Positions 18,172 through 26,837 of a stretch of DNA of 64,000 nt are shown here, one piece after another (position 1 is the stretch's first letter; every line of letters starts with the position of its first letter). The notes under the pieces are model-generated. The model searched no databases. It was not told the origin of the DNA and saw nothing but the letters and a program-made list of their open reading frames with translations. Position numbers and translations under genes: made by a program. This DNA is from CAVZCK01 sp963798805 (GTDB lineage Bacteria > Pseudomonadota > Alphaproteobacteria > Rhizobiales > Rhodomicrobiaceae): NCBI GenBank assembly GCA_963798805.1, contig CAWCVC010000010.1, forward strand, positions 1,618,948 through 1,682,947, in the 5' to 3' direction.

Positions 18172-19296
18172 ATGCTGCGGTGCAGCATCATGATGTTTTC
18201 AAGCGCCGTCGGTTATTCAGGATCAGCCCAAATGTTCACAGGCCGTTCAAGCACACATCTTGCCCAAGCCATTCACTGGAGCTATCTCGACCGGCGCCCC
18301 TTTGGGAGGGGGGCGCCGCGCCCGTATGCGACGGCTGCAACTCTGGGGGGAGGAGCGCTTGTGGTGGCCGCGCTGGCAAATTGGTATTTGGCAAACAAGG
18401 CCGAGCGTGACAATCCGCCAGCAGGTCGGTTTATTGAGATAGACGGGTTCCGACTGCATTATATAGAGCGGGGCCAAGGCGAATCTCTCATTCTATTGCA
18501 CGGCAATGGCAGCATGATTGAGGACTTCGCATCGAGCGGGCTGATCGACAAGGCTTCCCAAGGCTATCGTGTGATTGCCTTGGACCGGCCCGGCTTTGGG
18601 CATAGCGGGCGGCCGCGGAGCAAGATCTGGACGCCGCAAGCCCAGGCTGACCTTATCCACGAGGCACTGCTCCGGCTGGGCGTTTCCGGCGCAGTCGTGC
18701 TCGGACATTCCTGGGGCACTCAGGTGGCCATCGCCCTCGCGCAGAAATATCCGCAGGACGTGGGCGGCCTGGTTCTGGCCTCGGGTTATTATTATCCTTC
18801 CCTGCGGGCTGACGTGCTCGCCCTGTCAGCGCCCGCGATACCTGTTCTTGGCGATGTGATGCGCTACACAATCTCTCCGCTCATCGCCCGAGCGGTGTGG
18901 CCGCTCCTGATGCGCAAGATATTCGGCCCCGCGTCCGTGCCGTCGAAATTCAAACGAGGCTTTCCCAGGGCAATGGCCGTCCGTCCCTCTCAGCTTCGTG
19001 CCAGTGCGGAAGAGACCGCCCTTATGATCCCCGACGCATTTGCTTTCCGTGGGCAATATCAGAAGCTGCAGATGCCCGTCATCATCGTCGCCGGCGAAGA
19101 CGACCGTTTGATCGAGATTGATGAGCAGTCAGGCCGGCTCCACCGCGAGATACAGCACAGCGTGTTTCATAGGGTGCGCGGCGCCGGCCACATGGTCCAC
19201 CAAAGTGCCCCCGACCGTGTGATGGCCGCGATTGATTCAGCTGTAGACAGAATGCGCCAGCCGCGCGCGTCAAACCGGAGAGCCACGCGGGGCTGA
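18172..19296 (+). CDS. Membrane-anchored alpha/beta hydrolase
   Basis: The alpha/beta-hydrolase fold is clear: LILLHGNGS (oxyanion loop), VIALDRPGFGHS, nucleophile elbow VLGHSWG with the Ser, acid region VIIVAGEDDRLI (Asp) and catalytic His in GAGHMVHQ. A hydrophobic segment near residues 55-75 (ATLGGGALVVAALANWYLA) should anchor it in the inner membrane. The first 50 residues are atypical and no ribosome site precedes 18172, so the true start may be later (ATG 18232). The family covers esterases, epoxide hydrolases and haloperoxidases; the substrate cannot be told. The neighbouring genes give no pathway. Confidence 0.8.
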   Translation: MLRCSIMMFSSAVGYSGSAQMFTGRSSTHLAQAIHWSYLDRRPFGRGAPRPYATAATLGGGALVVAALANWYLANKAERDNPPAGRFIEIDGFRLHYIERGQGESLILLHGNGSMIEDFASSGLIDKASQGYRVIALDRPGFGHSGRPRSKIWTPQAQADLIHEALLRLGVSGAVVLGHSWGTQVAIALAQKYPQDVGGLVLASGYYYPSLRADVLALSAPAIPVLGDVMRYTISPLIARAVWPLLMRKIFGPASVPSKFKRGFPRAMAVRPSQLRASAEETALMIPDAFAFRGQYQKLQMPVIIVAGEDDRLIEIDEQSGRLHREIQHSVFHRVRGAGHMVHQSAPDRVMAAIDSAVDRMRQPRASNRRATRG

Positions 19297-19529
19297 GATA
19301 TGTCACAAAACTCGTCGCGAAAACTATGTTCCGCAAACGTCGGTAGCCACAATCGCAGCCGCCTGAGCGGTTAACCTTCCGATCTCAAAGCCCTCGGCAA
19401 GGGTCGGGACGATTTGGCAGAGGGCTATTACCTTTTTAATCAGACCAGCGCCTCCGTCTGGAACGGCGGCCCTTGATTTTCACCGCTGCCGTCATTGACT
19501 CCCATTGTCGCCATGAACAAAATGGGAAC

Positions 19530-19745
19530 ATGCATTGGGACAATGACACTAACGATCTCCATCGCGACATTCGTATCTGGCTTGCCACCTGCAAGTACAA
19601 GGCGCCGCATCGGGCAAGCGCGTGGAGGTCGGATCTGTTTTACAAAGCCGTCGCCAAGCACCTTACCGAGAATTTGAGTCGCGCTTGGCAGTTCCGGCGT
19701 CGCTTCGATGACAGCGGGAAGCCAATCCAACATGAGGATGGATAG
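19530..19745 (+). CDS. Small conserved-looking protein upstream of the HMCES gene
   Basis: 71 residues from ATG 19530 (MHWDNDTNDLHRDIRIWLAT); the frame extends upstream to 19473 but that part is unconvincing. It is basic and Trp-rich (SRAWQFRRRFDDSGKP), has no membrane segment, and ends 3 bases before the HMCES start, so the two are probably co-transcribed. I do not recognise a family. The close coupling suggests a role near the abasic-site repair protein, but that is context only. Confidence 0.5.
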   Translation: MHWDNDTNDLHRDIRIWLATCKYKAPHRASAWRSDLFYKAVAKHLTENLSRAWQFRRRFDDSGKPIQHEDG

Positions 19746-19748
19746 CCG

Positions 19749-20477
19749 ATGTGCGGGCGCTTTACGCAAACCGACAGGGAGTTGCCGGGCTTCTCCACGG
19801 CTGTGCTCGACGAGGAGATCGACAGTCGCGCCCGTCATATCCGCTACAACGGCGCGCCTAGCCAGGATTTCTGGGTGATCCGCCGGCATCCCGAGACCGG
19901 CGTCTATCATCGCGACCGGTTGGTTTGGGGGCTCATTCCTTATTGGGTCAAGGAGCCGAACGGTGGGCGCAAGCCGATCAATGCCAAATCCGAAACCGTG
20001 GCGAGCCTGCCGAGCTTTCGCAATGCCTACGCCAAACGGCGCTGCATCGTTCCCATCGACAACTTCTTCGAATGGCGTAAGACCACACCGCCAAAGCAAC
20101 CTTACGCCATCGGCATGAAAGACGGCTCGCCCTTCGGCCTTGCTGGCATCTGGGAAAGCTGGAAGCATCCGGAGACGGGTGAATTCATTCGCAGCTTCTG
20201 CATTCTCACCTGCCCCGCCAACGAGCTTATCGGGACGATCCATGATCGAATGCCGGTGATCCTGCGGGCGTCGGCATATGAGCGCTGGCTGTCGCCGATC
20301 GAACCCGACCCGCGTGATCTGCTTGAGCCTTTTCCGGGAGAACTGCTGCGAATGTGGCCAGTCTCGACGCGAGTGAACTCACCGCAGAACGATGACGCTG
20401 ATCTGCTGATCCCCACCGAGTGGCCTTGGAACCCGGCGGCCGGCTGGAGAAGGCAAACAAAATGCAGGGCCAGCTAA
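19749..20477 (+). CDS. HMCES/YedK (SRAP) abasic-site processing protein
   Basis: Starts MCGRF: after Met removal, Cys2 becomes the N-terminal nucleophile that links to abasic sites in single-stranded DNA. Other SRAP motifs are present: RYNGAPSQDFWVI, GLIPYWVKE, PINAKSETVASLPSFR, RCIVPIDNFFEWR (catalytic Glu), TIHDRMPVIL (catalytic His) and WPVSTRVNSPQNDD near the C-terminus. At 242 residues it has the usual length. The protein shields abasic sites at replication forks by a DNA-protein crosslink. Genes of this family are common in soil alphaproteobacteria and are also found on mobile DNA. Confidence 0.92.
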   Translation: MCGRFTQTDRELPGFSTAVLDEEIDSRARHIRYNGAPSQDFWVIRRHPETGVYHRDRLVWGLIPYWVKEPNGGRKPINAKSETVASLPSFRNAYAKRRCIVPIDNFFEWRKTTPPKQPYAIGMKDGSPFGLAGIWESWKHPETGEFIRSFCILTCPANELIGTIHDRMPVILRASAYERWLSPIEPDPRDLLEPFPGELLRMWPVSTRVNSPQNDDADLLIPTEWPWNPAAGWRRQTKCRAS

Positions 20478-20487
20478 GGCCCTGCAT
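20455..20487 (-). terminator. Terminator between converging genes
   Basis: ATGCAGGGCC (20462-20471) and its complement (20478-20487) form a perfect 10-bp stem with a 6-base loop. On the bottom strand it is followed by a T-rich TTTTGTTT, giving a terminator for the small exported protein gene at 20513-20662. It overlaps the stop codon of the HMCES gene. Confidence 0.7.
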
Positions 20488-20512
20488 CTCGATCGCTGTT
20501 GCGGCATCTCAC

Positions 20513-20662
20513 TTAGTCGCCGAACTGCTTCCAGAAGTTCAGTTCGTCGTCGAGCGACTGATAGGTCGGGTTGACGGCATAATGCTTCGGAGCAGCCGAG
20601 ACGGCCGAAACCGTTCCGAGGAGGGCGAGCGCGACGAGCGCAGATGTGAGGAATTTCATCAT
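20513..20662 (-). CDS. Small exported protein
   Basis: About 49 residues from MMKFLTSALVALALLG; starts at 20662, 20659 or 20674 are possible. A classical signal peptide (positive start, hydrophobic LTSALVALALLGTVSAV, then Ser-Ala-Ala cleavage site) leaves a mature peptide of about 26 residues rich in Tyr, Asp and Trp (HYAVNPTYQSLDDELNFW). I recall similar tiny exported proteins in Bradyrhizobium and Methylobacterium relatives, function unknown. A terminator follows at 20455-20487. Confidence 0.65.
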   Translation of the reverse strand: MMKFLTSALVALALLGTVSAVSAAPKHYAVNPTYQSLDDELNFWKQFGD

Positions 20663-20861
20663 TATGATCACCATTTTTCTGAATGTTTGATGGGCCGATT
20701 TTGGCTCCAGGTGCTGCAATATCGACGTTTTCTGAAAGACCGGCCTCATCCGGTTGGATGAGGATCAACTTCACAACCGTGTGATGCGAGAGGCTGCGGC
20801 ATGGCTCAACGCTTCCGAGCCAGCACCTTCACAGACACTGGAATTTACATGAGCTGACCCA

Positions 20862-21095
20862 ATGACCACCCTCGAACGCCTCCGCTCTGCCGTTGGCATC
20901 TATGACCAGCTCTGTCCGGTTCGCTGCGCGGATCTGCGCGCCGTCCTCGAAGCGGTCGACCGCTTGAAAGACCTCGTAAGCGAAATGGGCGAACGCAATT
21001 ACTTCGACCGCAAGAGCGGGAACCTCCGACGAAACGGAGCCTACACGCAAGCTGTCAAGAGCCTGGAGCAGCTGGAAGGTGAATTGCCTGAATAA
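20862..21095 (+). CDS. Hypothetical 77-residue protein
   Basis: A predicted mostly helical, acidic protein (TLERLRSAVGIYDQLCP, CADLRAVLEAVDRLKDLV, SLEQLEGELPE). The translation looks natural and has no membrane segment. No strong ribosome site precedes it and no family is recognised. It lies alone between the exported peptide gene and the IS1380 element. Confidence 0.45.
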   Translation: MTTLERLRSAVGIYDQLCPVRCADLRAVLEAVDRLKDLVSEMGERNYFDRKSGNLRRNGAYTQAVKSLEQLEGELPE

Positions 21096-21267
21096 TTCGG
21101 ACGGCTCGAATGTCTAGAAGCGGCACGAGCTGGCTAACGCTGGTTCTCGCCGATGCTAGCCGGAAAAATTCATGGTGGGTTGGCGGATGTAGTCTAACCC
21201 TTTGAACTCGCGTAAGATTTGGTTGCTTAAGCCGATCCGCGCGATTTTCAGAAGGAGCCCATCCGCC

Positions 21268-22608
21268 ATGAATGATCTTATGCTGCCGCTACCCGGTCTG
21301 TCACCTATTGCTGGCAAGTCTATTGTAGCGCGCTTTGACGGCGGGCAATTGTCCTCGGATGCCGGTGTTCTGGTCCTGCGGGAGATCGAACAGCGCCTGG
21401 GCATTGCCGAAGGGCTGGCGGCCTGCATCGAGGATCCACGCCTGCAAGCTCAAGTGGTCCACGGCCTTGCCGAGATGATCCGGTTCCGAACATTGATGAT
21501 CGCTAGCGGTTATGAGGACGGCAATGACGCCTCCACCCTGCGATCCGACCCGGCATTCAAGCTCGCGCAGGGCGCTCTGCCTTCCAGCCTGGACCTGGCT
21601 TCGCAACCAATCCTGTCACGCCTGGAGAATTGGCCTGACCTCCGCGCGCTGTTTCGCATGGGGCGGGCGCTCGTCAATCTTTACTGTGCTTCTTATGCCC
21701 GTGTTCCAAAGCGGATCGTGCTTGATGTCGACGATACCTTTGACGCCGTACATGGCGGCCAGCAGCTTCGCCTGTTCAACGGTCATTACGACGAATACGG
21801 TTTCCAGCCGATCGTTGTGTTCGACGGCGACCGCCGGTTTGTGACCGCCATGTTGCGCCCGGCCAAGCGCCCCAGTGGCAAGGAAATCGCCAAGTTCCTC
21901 CGTCGCCTGCTCAGGGCGATCCGCGCCAACTGGCCGTCTACCCAAATCCTGATCCGTGCCGACAGCCATTATTGTTGCCCCGAGGTGATTGACTTCTGCC
22001 GGGCAAACGGCCTCGACTTCATCTTCGGCGTTGCGCCTACCACGACGCTGCGCGGCCATATCGAAGCATTGGAGCAAAGCACCCAGGCTCGCTTTGAGGC
22101 CGGAGAGAAGAAAGCCAAGCTACGGCGTTTCAAGGAGTTCTACGGCGGCGCCGCAAGCTGGAGCCGCGTCGAACGCATCATTGCGCGTGTCGAGGCGGGC
22201 GAGGAGGGAACCGACACCCGGTTCATCGTCACCAATCTCGCGGGTGGCAGGGCGAAGGTGCTTTACCAAGACGTCTACTGCCGACGTGGGCGCGCAGAAA
22301 ATCATATCAAATCCTGGAAAACCCATCTCGCCGCCGATCGAACCTCCTGTAGCAAAGCGACCGCCAACCAGTTCCGTCTGTTCCTGCATGCTGGCGCCTA
22401 TTGGTTGTTGTGGGCCTTGCGCACCGCAATGCCGAAGCGCTCGACCTGGCGAGTGGCGCAGTTCGACACCTTGCGCCTGCGGCTCGTCAAGGTCGCGGCC
22501 CGCGTGGTCGAGTTGAAAACACAAGTCCGGCTGCATCTGCCGACGGCGTGTCCATATCAGGCAATCCTGCGAACCGTCCTTGGCCGTTTGCCGCACTTCG
22601 TGACATGA
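21268..22608 (+). CDS. IS1380 family transposase, intact
   Basis: 446 residues from ATG 21268 after AAGGAG. Features of the IS1380 DDE family: VARFDGGQLSSDAGVLVL near the N-terminus, VLDVDDTFDAVHGGQQL (first Asp), ILIRADSHYCCPEVIDFC (second Asp) and YCRRGRAENHIKSWKTHL (catalytic Glu region). The full length makes it potentially active. I could not define the terminal inverted repeats by eye. It is distinct from the broken IS1380 copy at 26429-27989. Confidence 0.88.
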   Translation: MNDLMLPLPGLSPIAGKSIVARFDGGQLSSDAGVLVLREIEQRLGIAEGLAACIEDPRLQAQVVHGLAEMIRFRTLMIASGYEDGNDASTLRSDPAFKLAQGALPSSLDLASQPILSRLENWPDLRALFRMGRALVNLYCASYARVPKRIVLDVDDTFDAVHGGQQLRLFNGHYDEYGFQPIVVFDGDRRFVTAMLRPAKRPSGKEIAKFLRRLLRAIRANWPSTQILIRADSHYCCPEVIDFCRANGLDFIFGVAPTTTLRGHIEALEQSTQARFEAGEKKAKLRRFKEFYGGAASWSRVERIIARVEAGEEGTDTRFIVTNLAGGRAKVLYQDVYCRRGRAENHIKSWKTHLAADRTSCSKATANQFRLFLHAGAYWLLWALRTAMPKRSTWRVAQFDTLRLRLVKVAARVVELKTQVRLHLPTACPYQAILRTVLGRLPHFVT

Positions 22609-22774
22609 ACGGCGGGGCGCCGATGCCCCGGAATGAGCCCTTCCCCGTCAACCGCAAACACGACCTCCTCGCCCACTCGACTGCGGCAGTGGCTTCCGCA
22701 TGCTCAGAGGCGGAAAATCGCTAAACCAGGACAGGCTCGTCCGTATGAGGAGGACTGGGCATGCATAAATGCGG

Positions 22775-23331
22775 CTAGTTCCGAAGGAAGTCGAGAAGAT
22801 CGGCGTTGACTTGATCCTGATGTGTGGCGGTGAGGCCGTGCGGCGCGCCCGGGTAGTGGATTTCCTTGGCATCATTGATGAACTTGGCCGATTTCTTTGC
22901 CGAGTCCTTCACCGGAACGATCTGGTCGTCTTCGCCGTACATGACCAGCGTCGGGATGTCGAACTTCTTCAGGTCCTCGGTGAGATCGGTCTCGGAGAAT
23001 ACCTTGACGCTCTCATAGGCGTTCAAGGTGCCAGCCTGCATGCTCCAGAGCCAAAACTGGTCGAGGATGCCTTGTGAGACATTAGCGCCAGGCCGATTGG
23101 CTCCGTAAAAGGCGATCGCCAGGCCCTTGTAATATTGGGAACGATCCCCCGCGACGCCCGCGCGGATCGCGTCGAAGACTTCCAGGGGCAAGCCCTCCGG
23201 ATTGGCCGGCGTTTTAAGCATGATGGGGGGCACCGCCGCAATGAGGACCGCCTTCTCAACGCGGCCGGTCCCATAACGGCCGATATAGCGAGCGACCTCG
23301 CCGCCGCCGGTGGAATGGCCAACCAGCGATG
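22775..23331 (-). pseudogene. Alpha/beta hydrolase (non-heme chloroperoxidase-like), N-terminal part lost
   Basis: The sequence starts abruptly at SLVGHSTGGGEVARYIGRYG, the nucleophile elbow of a peroxidase-like hydrolase, and continues normally through VEKAVLIAAVPPIML, PTLVMYGEDDQIVP (acid) and GAPHGLTATH (His) to LLDFLRN. About 90 N-terminal residues, including the oxyanion loop, are missing. The upstream sequence switches at about 23335 to a TraF-like scar on the opposite strand, so a recombination event cut the gene. Confidence 0.75.
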
Positions 23332-23343
23332 GGCTCATACAGG

Positions 23344-23469
23344 GTGAAGGCGGGTGAACTTTGGGTGGTTTCGAGCTTCCATCCGCGCAGCTTTGATAGC
23401 CGCTATTTCGGGCCGATCTCGGTAAAACACGTCGAGGGCGTCGCAAGGCCGATCTTCGTTTGGCCTTAG
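23344..23469 (+). pseudogene. traF: C-terminal scar of a TraF-type conjugative signal peptidase
   Basis: A 42-codon stretch on the top strand translates to KAGELWVVSSFHPRSFDSRY followed by FGPI and ends in ARPIFVW before a stop. SFDSRYFGP plus a final RP-(aromatic) tail is the C-terminal signature of TraF, the S26-like peptidase that matures conjugative pilin. The rest of the gene is gone; the truncated hydrolase begins about 13 bases to the left. It is evidence of a former conjugative element at this spot. Confidence 0.6.
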
Positions 23470-23511
23470 CCTGCGGCTCTCTTTCCGATAGAGACAAAGC
23501 GACTTCGCTGG

Positions 23512-23823
23512 CTATGTCCTGCCGCGGCGGCGCCGCTCCGGTATCGGACGGCGTGGGCGTGATGGCGGCGGATTGCTGAGGAGTTCCAACCGGTGAAGGA
23601 CGAGCCCAGGAGCTTCGCCCCCCAGAAACTCAATTCCCTCCTCCAGAAAGGCCGCGGCCATGGCGGCGCGGTTCACCCGTGTGGTTCCGCGCTTGCCACT
23701 TTCGTAATTGCGGATCGTGGTGGCCGCGACGCCGGTCCGGCTTGCCAGATCGGCCATCGACCAATTGAGGATGACCCGTGCGGCGCGGGCGAGCGATGGC
23801 GTCATATGCTCGTTCAAAACCAT
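23512..23823 (-). CDS. XRE-type helix-turn-helix regulator
   Basis: 103 residues; the core is ARAARVILNWSMADLASRTG, then VAATTIRNYESGKRGTTRVN and a C-terminal LEEGIEFLGGE. This is the short Xre/Cro type (helix 2-turn-helix 3 at about residues 20-45) with the typical final strand. Genes like this often sit at the ends of alphaproteobacterial integrative elements. The start could be 23823 or the internal Met at 23805. The last 25 residues are Arg/Pro-rich and may be read-through. A related regulator is at 35467-35724. Confidence 0.7.
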   Translation of the reverse strand: MVLNEHMTPSLARAARVILNWSMADLASRTGVAATTIRNYESGKRGTTRVNRAAMAAAFLEEGIEFLGGEAPGLVLHRLELLSNPPPSRPRRPIPERRRRGRT

Positions 23824-24152
23824 CGGTCTCGCCTTGTCGGCCCCACCGCGGATGGATTGCGCTGTTTTCGGGCATCCTAATCCGGCTTGACCAGACTGTC
23901 TAATTCGATCTAGTTTGAGCTGGATTGACTATTATAGTCATTATGGACGCTGTGTCCAATTGGGCGCTACCTGGCCCGACACCGCGCGGCGAGTCTGCTG
24001 ACAGCAGCCAACGCCTTGCGCCGAGGAAGCTTGGGCCTTCGGCGCTGCGTGGGGAGCGGGCAGACGCGTGGCCAGCTTGAAGCGGATGCGCAAAGAACGC
24101 CGTTGCTGCTCACGGATACGGCGGTCGACAAGCCTCAAAAAGCAACTCTCCC
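23824..24152. other. 329-base region before the IS630 element
   Basis: Contains AT-rich sequence (TTGACTATTATAGTCATTATG near 23923) that may be the promoter of the regulator read on the other strand or of an interrupted gene. No supported coding frame. Confidence 0.35.
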
Positions 24153-25294
24153 TAGTGCACTGACTCAATCAGATGGTGCAGGCAGGCGCTTGAGTTTGCC
24201 GAAAATTTCTTTGGCGGATTTCGTCCAGACAAAGGGCTTGGGGTGACCGTTGTGATCGCGGATGTAGCGGCGGATGGCATCTTCCAATTCGGCGACGGAT
24301 TTGAAGACGCCGCGACGGATGCGCCTTCGGGTGATGACTGAGAAGAAGCCCTCGACGGCGTTGAGCCAGGATGCGGATGTGGGCGTGAAGTGGAAGACCC
24401 AGCGCGGATTGTCGGCCAGCCATTGCTTGACCTTGGGATGCTTGTGGGTGGCGTAATTGTCGAGGATGGCATGGATGACCTTTCCCGCCGGAACGGCGCG
24501 CTCCACCGCATTGAGGAACTTGATAAACTCCTGATGCCGGTGCTTTTGCATGCAACGCCCCAACACGGTGCCATCGAGAATATTGAGCGCGGCGAACAGG
24601 GTGGTGGTGCCATTCCGCTTATAATCGTGGGTCATGGTTGCGCATTTGCCGGGCTTCAGCGGAAGGCCGGGTTGCGTGCGATCGAGCGCCTGAATCTGGC
24701 TTTTCTCATCGATGGACAGCACCACGGCATGACAGGGCGGCTCCATGTACAGGCCGACGACATCCTCCACTTTCGCGGCAAAGGCGGGATCGTTGGACAT
24801 CTTGAAGGTGCGTAAGCGGTGAGGTTGAAGGCGATGCCCATCCCAGATGCGTTGCACCGTCCGCAAGCTGACGCCGACAGCCTTGGCGACCGCCCGGCCG
24901 GTCCAATGCGTCGCGTTATGGGGTGGCTCGGAGCATGGCAGCGCCAGCACCCTGGCCACGGTCTCCAACTGAACAGGGGCTTTACCCGGCTTGCGCGTCT
25001 TGTCCCGCAAGAGGCCATCCACCCCTTGCTCGGCATATCGCAACTGCCAGCGCCACACCGCCGGGCGACTGCCACCGATCTGCCTCGCCACCTCCAGAAC
25101 GGGCAGCCTGTCTGCCGAAAGAAGAACGATCCGTGCCCGCTGAACGTGCTTCTGCGCGCTGTTGCGATCCTCAATAACCGCCGCCAAACGCGCGCGGTCC
25201 TCAGAGGCGATGATGATGCTGACGGTTTGTGCCATATCAGCAGAATCGCACGAACTAGGCCGCGTGTGAATCCTCTGTTTGCGTCAGTGCACTA
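24153..25294 (-). mobile_element. IS630 family insertion sequence with TA target duplication
   Basis: The ends are visible: TA at 24153-24154 followed by GTGCACTGAC, and GTCAGTGCAC followed by TA at 25293-25294. The 10-bp inverted repeats are perfect and extend to 13 bp if the flanking CTA/TAG is counted. Duplicated TA is the hallmark of IS630/Tc1 insertion. The element holds one intact transposase gene and is about 1.14 kb, the usual size. Confidence 0.9.
24165..25235 (-). CDS. IS630 family transposase, intact
   Basis: 356 residues. An N-terminal helix-turn-helix pair (LEVARQIGGSRPAVWRWQLR, TGRAVAKAVGVSLRTVQRIW) precedes the DDE domain: VVLSIDEKSQIQALDR (Asp), VIHAILDNYATHKHPKV (Asp-Asn) and SWLNAVEGFFSVITRR (Glu). 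The stop lies 10 bases inside the left end and the start about 60 bases inside the right end. Cut-and-paste transposition into TA is expected. It is a possible source of mobilising activity for TA-flanked short elements, such as those in the IS1380 gene at 26670-26837. Confidence 0.92.
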   Translation of the reverse strand: MAQTVSIIIASEDRARLAAVIEDRNSAQKHVQRARIVLLSADRLPVLEVARQIGGSRPAVWRWQLRYAEQGVDGLLRDKTRKPGKAPVQLETVARVLALPCSEPPHNATHWTGRAVAKAVGVSLRTVQRIWDGHRLQPHRLRTFKMSNDPAFAAKVEDVVGLYMEPPCHAVVLSIDEKSQIQALDRTQPGLPLKPGKCATMTHDYKRNGTTTLFAALNILDGTVLGRCMQKHRHQEFIKFLNAVERAVPAGKVIHAILDNYATHKHPKVKQWLADNPRWVFHFTPTSASWLNAVEGFFSVITRRRIRRGVFKSVAELEDAIRRYIRDHNGHPKPFVWTKSAKEIFGKLKRLPAPSD

Positions 25295-25739
25295 GATAGC
25301 GATTGGCAGCAGTTGTAAGTAACTCCTCTTAGGCGTCAAAATATAGATTCCAATGCGTACTGTTAAAATATAGAATTTTGAATCGAAATGATTGCAAAAC
25401 AAAAATGAGTGTTTTAACGAATCGAGAATAAAGTCTGGGATTGATTGTTAAACGACTTCGTGTCAGCTTTAACGCTGACTTCAGTTCCGCCCCATAGCAG
25501 CCATTCAACGGCTCGCGAGATGATTTTAGAAGGTCATGCCGTCCGGGGCAAATGATCAAGGCAATCGTGCCGCGCGTCGGTCGCGCAGAGCCCTCTGCCT
25601 CAATCAGCCGATTTGCAGATTTCGGATTTGCAGGAAACGGCGGGTCTGTGGCCGGTTTCCTTGCAATATCAGTTTTCGATTTGCCCGCCCGACGAGGCAT
25701 GATTCACTCCGCTTGTCGCGGTGGATCGGAGTGCCGGGG
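25295..25739. other. AT-rich region and left end of the next transposon remnant
   Basis: The first 170 bases are unusually AT-rich, with AAAATATAGATT and AAAATATAGAATT near-repeats. A bottom-strand frame (25329-25700) exists but its protein is implausible. The last 40 bases are probably the left end of the IS5-like element whose gene starts at 25740. Confidence 0.4.
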
Positions 25740-26332
25740 ATGGGCAAACCACGCGAGCGGCGCGAGAGCGGAGAACAGGATCTCTTCCGCGCCCGGCTCG
25801 ACCAGATTCTGAACATGAAGCACGCGCTGGTGCGGCTGGCGCAGGCGATCGACTGGCCGGTGCTGGAGACGTGCTTCGGCGAAGTCTATTCCGACGGTGC
25901 GGGCATGCCGCCGCTGCAGACCCGGCTGATGGCGGGCCTTGCGATCCTGAAGCTGTCGGACGAGGCGCTATGCGAGCGCTGGGTGGAGAACCCCTACTTC
26001 CAATATCTCACTGGCGAGGAATCTTCTGTCATGAACTGTGGTTCGACCGCTCCTCGATGACGCGCTGGCGGCAGCGGATGGGTGAGAAGCGAATCGCCGC
26101 TCTGTTGCAGGAGAGCCTAGCGGTTGCGGTCAAGACCGGGGCGATGAAGCCGCAGGACACGCGGCGTGTCATCGTCGATACGACAGTGCAGCCCAAGAAC
26201 GTCATGTTCCCGACCGACGCGCGCGAGCGGCTGGTGCGGCTGGCCAGGAAGGCCGGGCTCGACCTGCGCCAGTCCTATGTCCGGGTCGGCAAACAGGCGC
26301 TGATCCTTCACCAGCGCTATGCGCACGCCTAG
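25740..26332 (+). pseudogene. IS5-superfamily transposase, frameshifted and C-terminally truncated
   Basis: Starts MGKPRERRESGEQDLFRARL and continues with HALVRLAQAIDWPVLE, FGEVYSDGAGMPPLQTRLMA and CERWVENPYFQYLTGEE. The frame then breaks at GAGGAATCTTCTG: another T after GAA would restore GEEFFCHELWFDRSSMTRW. The second frame continues through TRRVIVDTTVQPKNVMFPTD (first catalytic Asp) and stops at RYAHA (26332), where a full protein would have about 200 more residues. Inactive remnant. Confidence 0.8.
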
Positions 26333-26669
26333 CCCGCATCTCTCACGGGGCTGAGGCGCATCGAGGTCACTTACGGTGTAAACTTGTTTTGCGATAACGA
26401 GTTTTTGCCGATTTGAGGTGGCTCCCCGATGCTGACAGAGCGTAGCGCGAGCGAGATCGATTTTGGAAGAGCGGGCGGACGCCGTGTGGTCGCGGATTTC
26501 GATGGCGGCATGGTGTCCTCGGACGCCGGGGCGCTGCTACTCGGGGAGACGGACAAGGCCATCGGGCTCGTCGATCGCTTCGCCGCCTGCTTTCGCGATC
26601 GGCGCCATCCCGCTTACGTGGTTCACGAAGTGAAGACGCTGGTTGCACAGCGCGTGTTCGGCTTGGCGC

Positions 26670-26746
26670 TAGTGGAGCGAATTTGACATTTGAGTCCCGG
26701 TTGCGGCTAAGCTCATTCTCAAATAACAAATTCAAAAGCTCCACTA
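26670..26746. mobile_element. MITE-like palindromic element 1 (about 77 bp, TA-flanked)
   Basis: TAGTGGAGC at the left and GCTCCACTA at the right are perfect inverted ends, and inner sequence also pairs (GAATTTGACATTTGAG with CTCAAATAACAAATTC, imperfect). TA is present at both ends, as expected for IS630/Tc1-mobilised MITEs. There is no coding capacity. Confidence 0.75.
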
Positions 26747-26762
26747 GAAACATATATTTAGC

Positions 26763-26837
26763 TAGTGGTTCTTGTGACTGAAACATTTGCAAATGTGGGT
26801 GCCGCACGGGGATGCAAATGTTTCAGTCGAACCACTA
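26763..26837. mobile_element. MITE-like palindromic element 2 (about 75 bp, TA-flanked)
   Basis: TAGTGGTTC at the left and GAACCACTA at the right are inverted, and ACTGAAACATTTGCA pairs with TGCAAATGTTTCAGT, so nearly the whole element is a hairpin. It lies 16 bases right of element 1. Its right TA directly precedes the resumed IS1380 frame (GGCTATGAAG). Confidence 0.8.

Noticed and set aside
19440..20243. 267-codon bottom-strand frame
   Set aside because: Antisense to the clearly supported HMCES/YedK gene.
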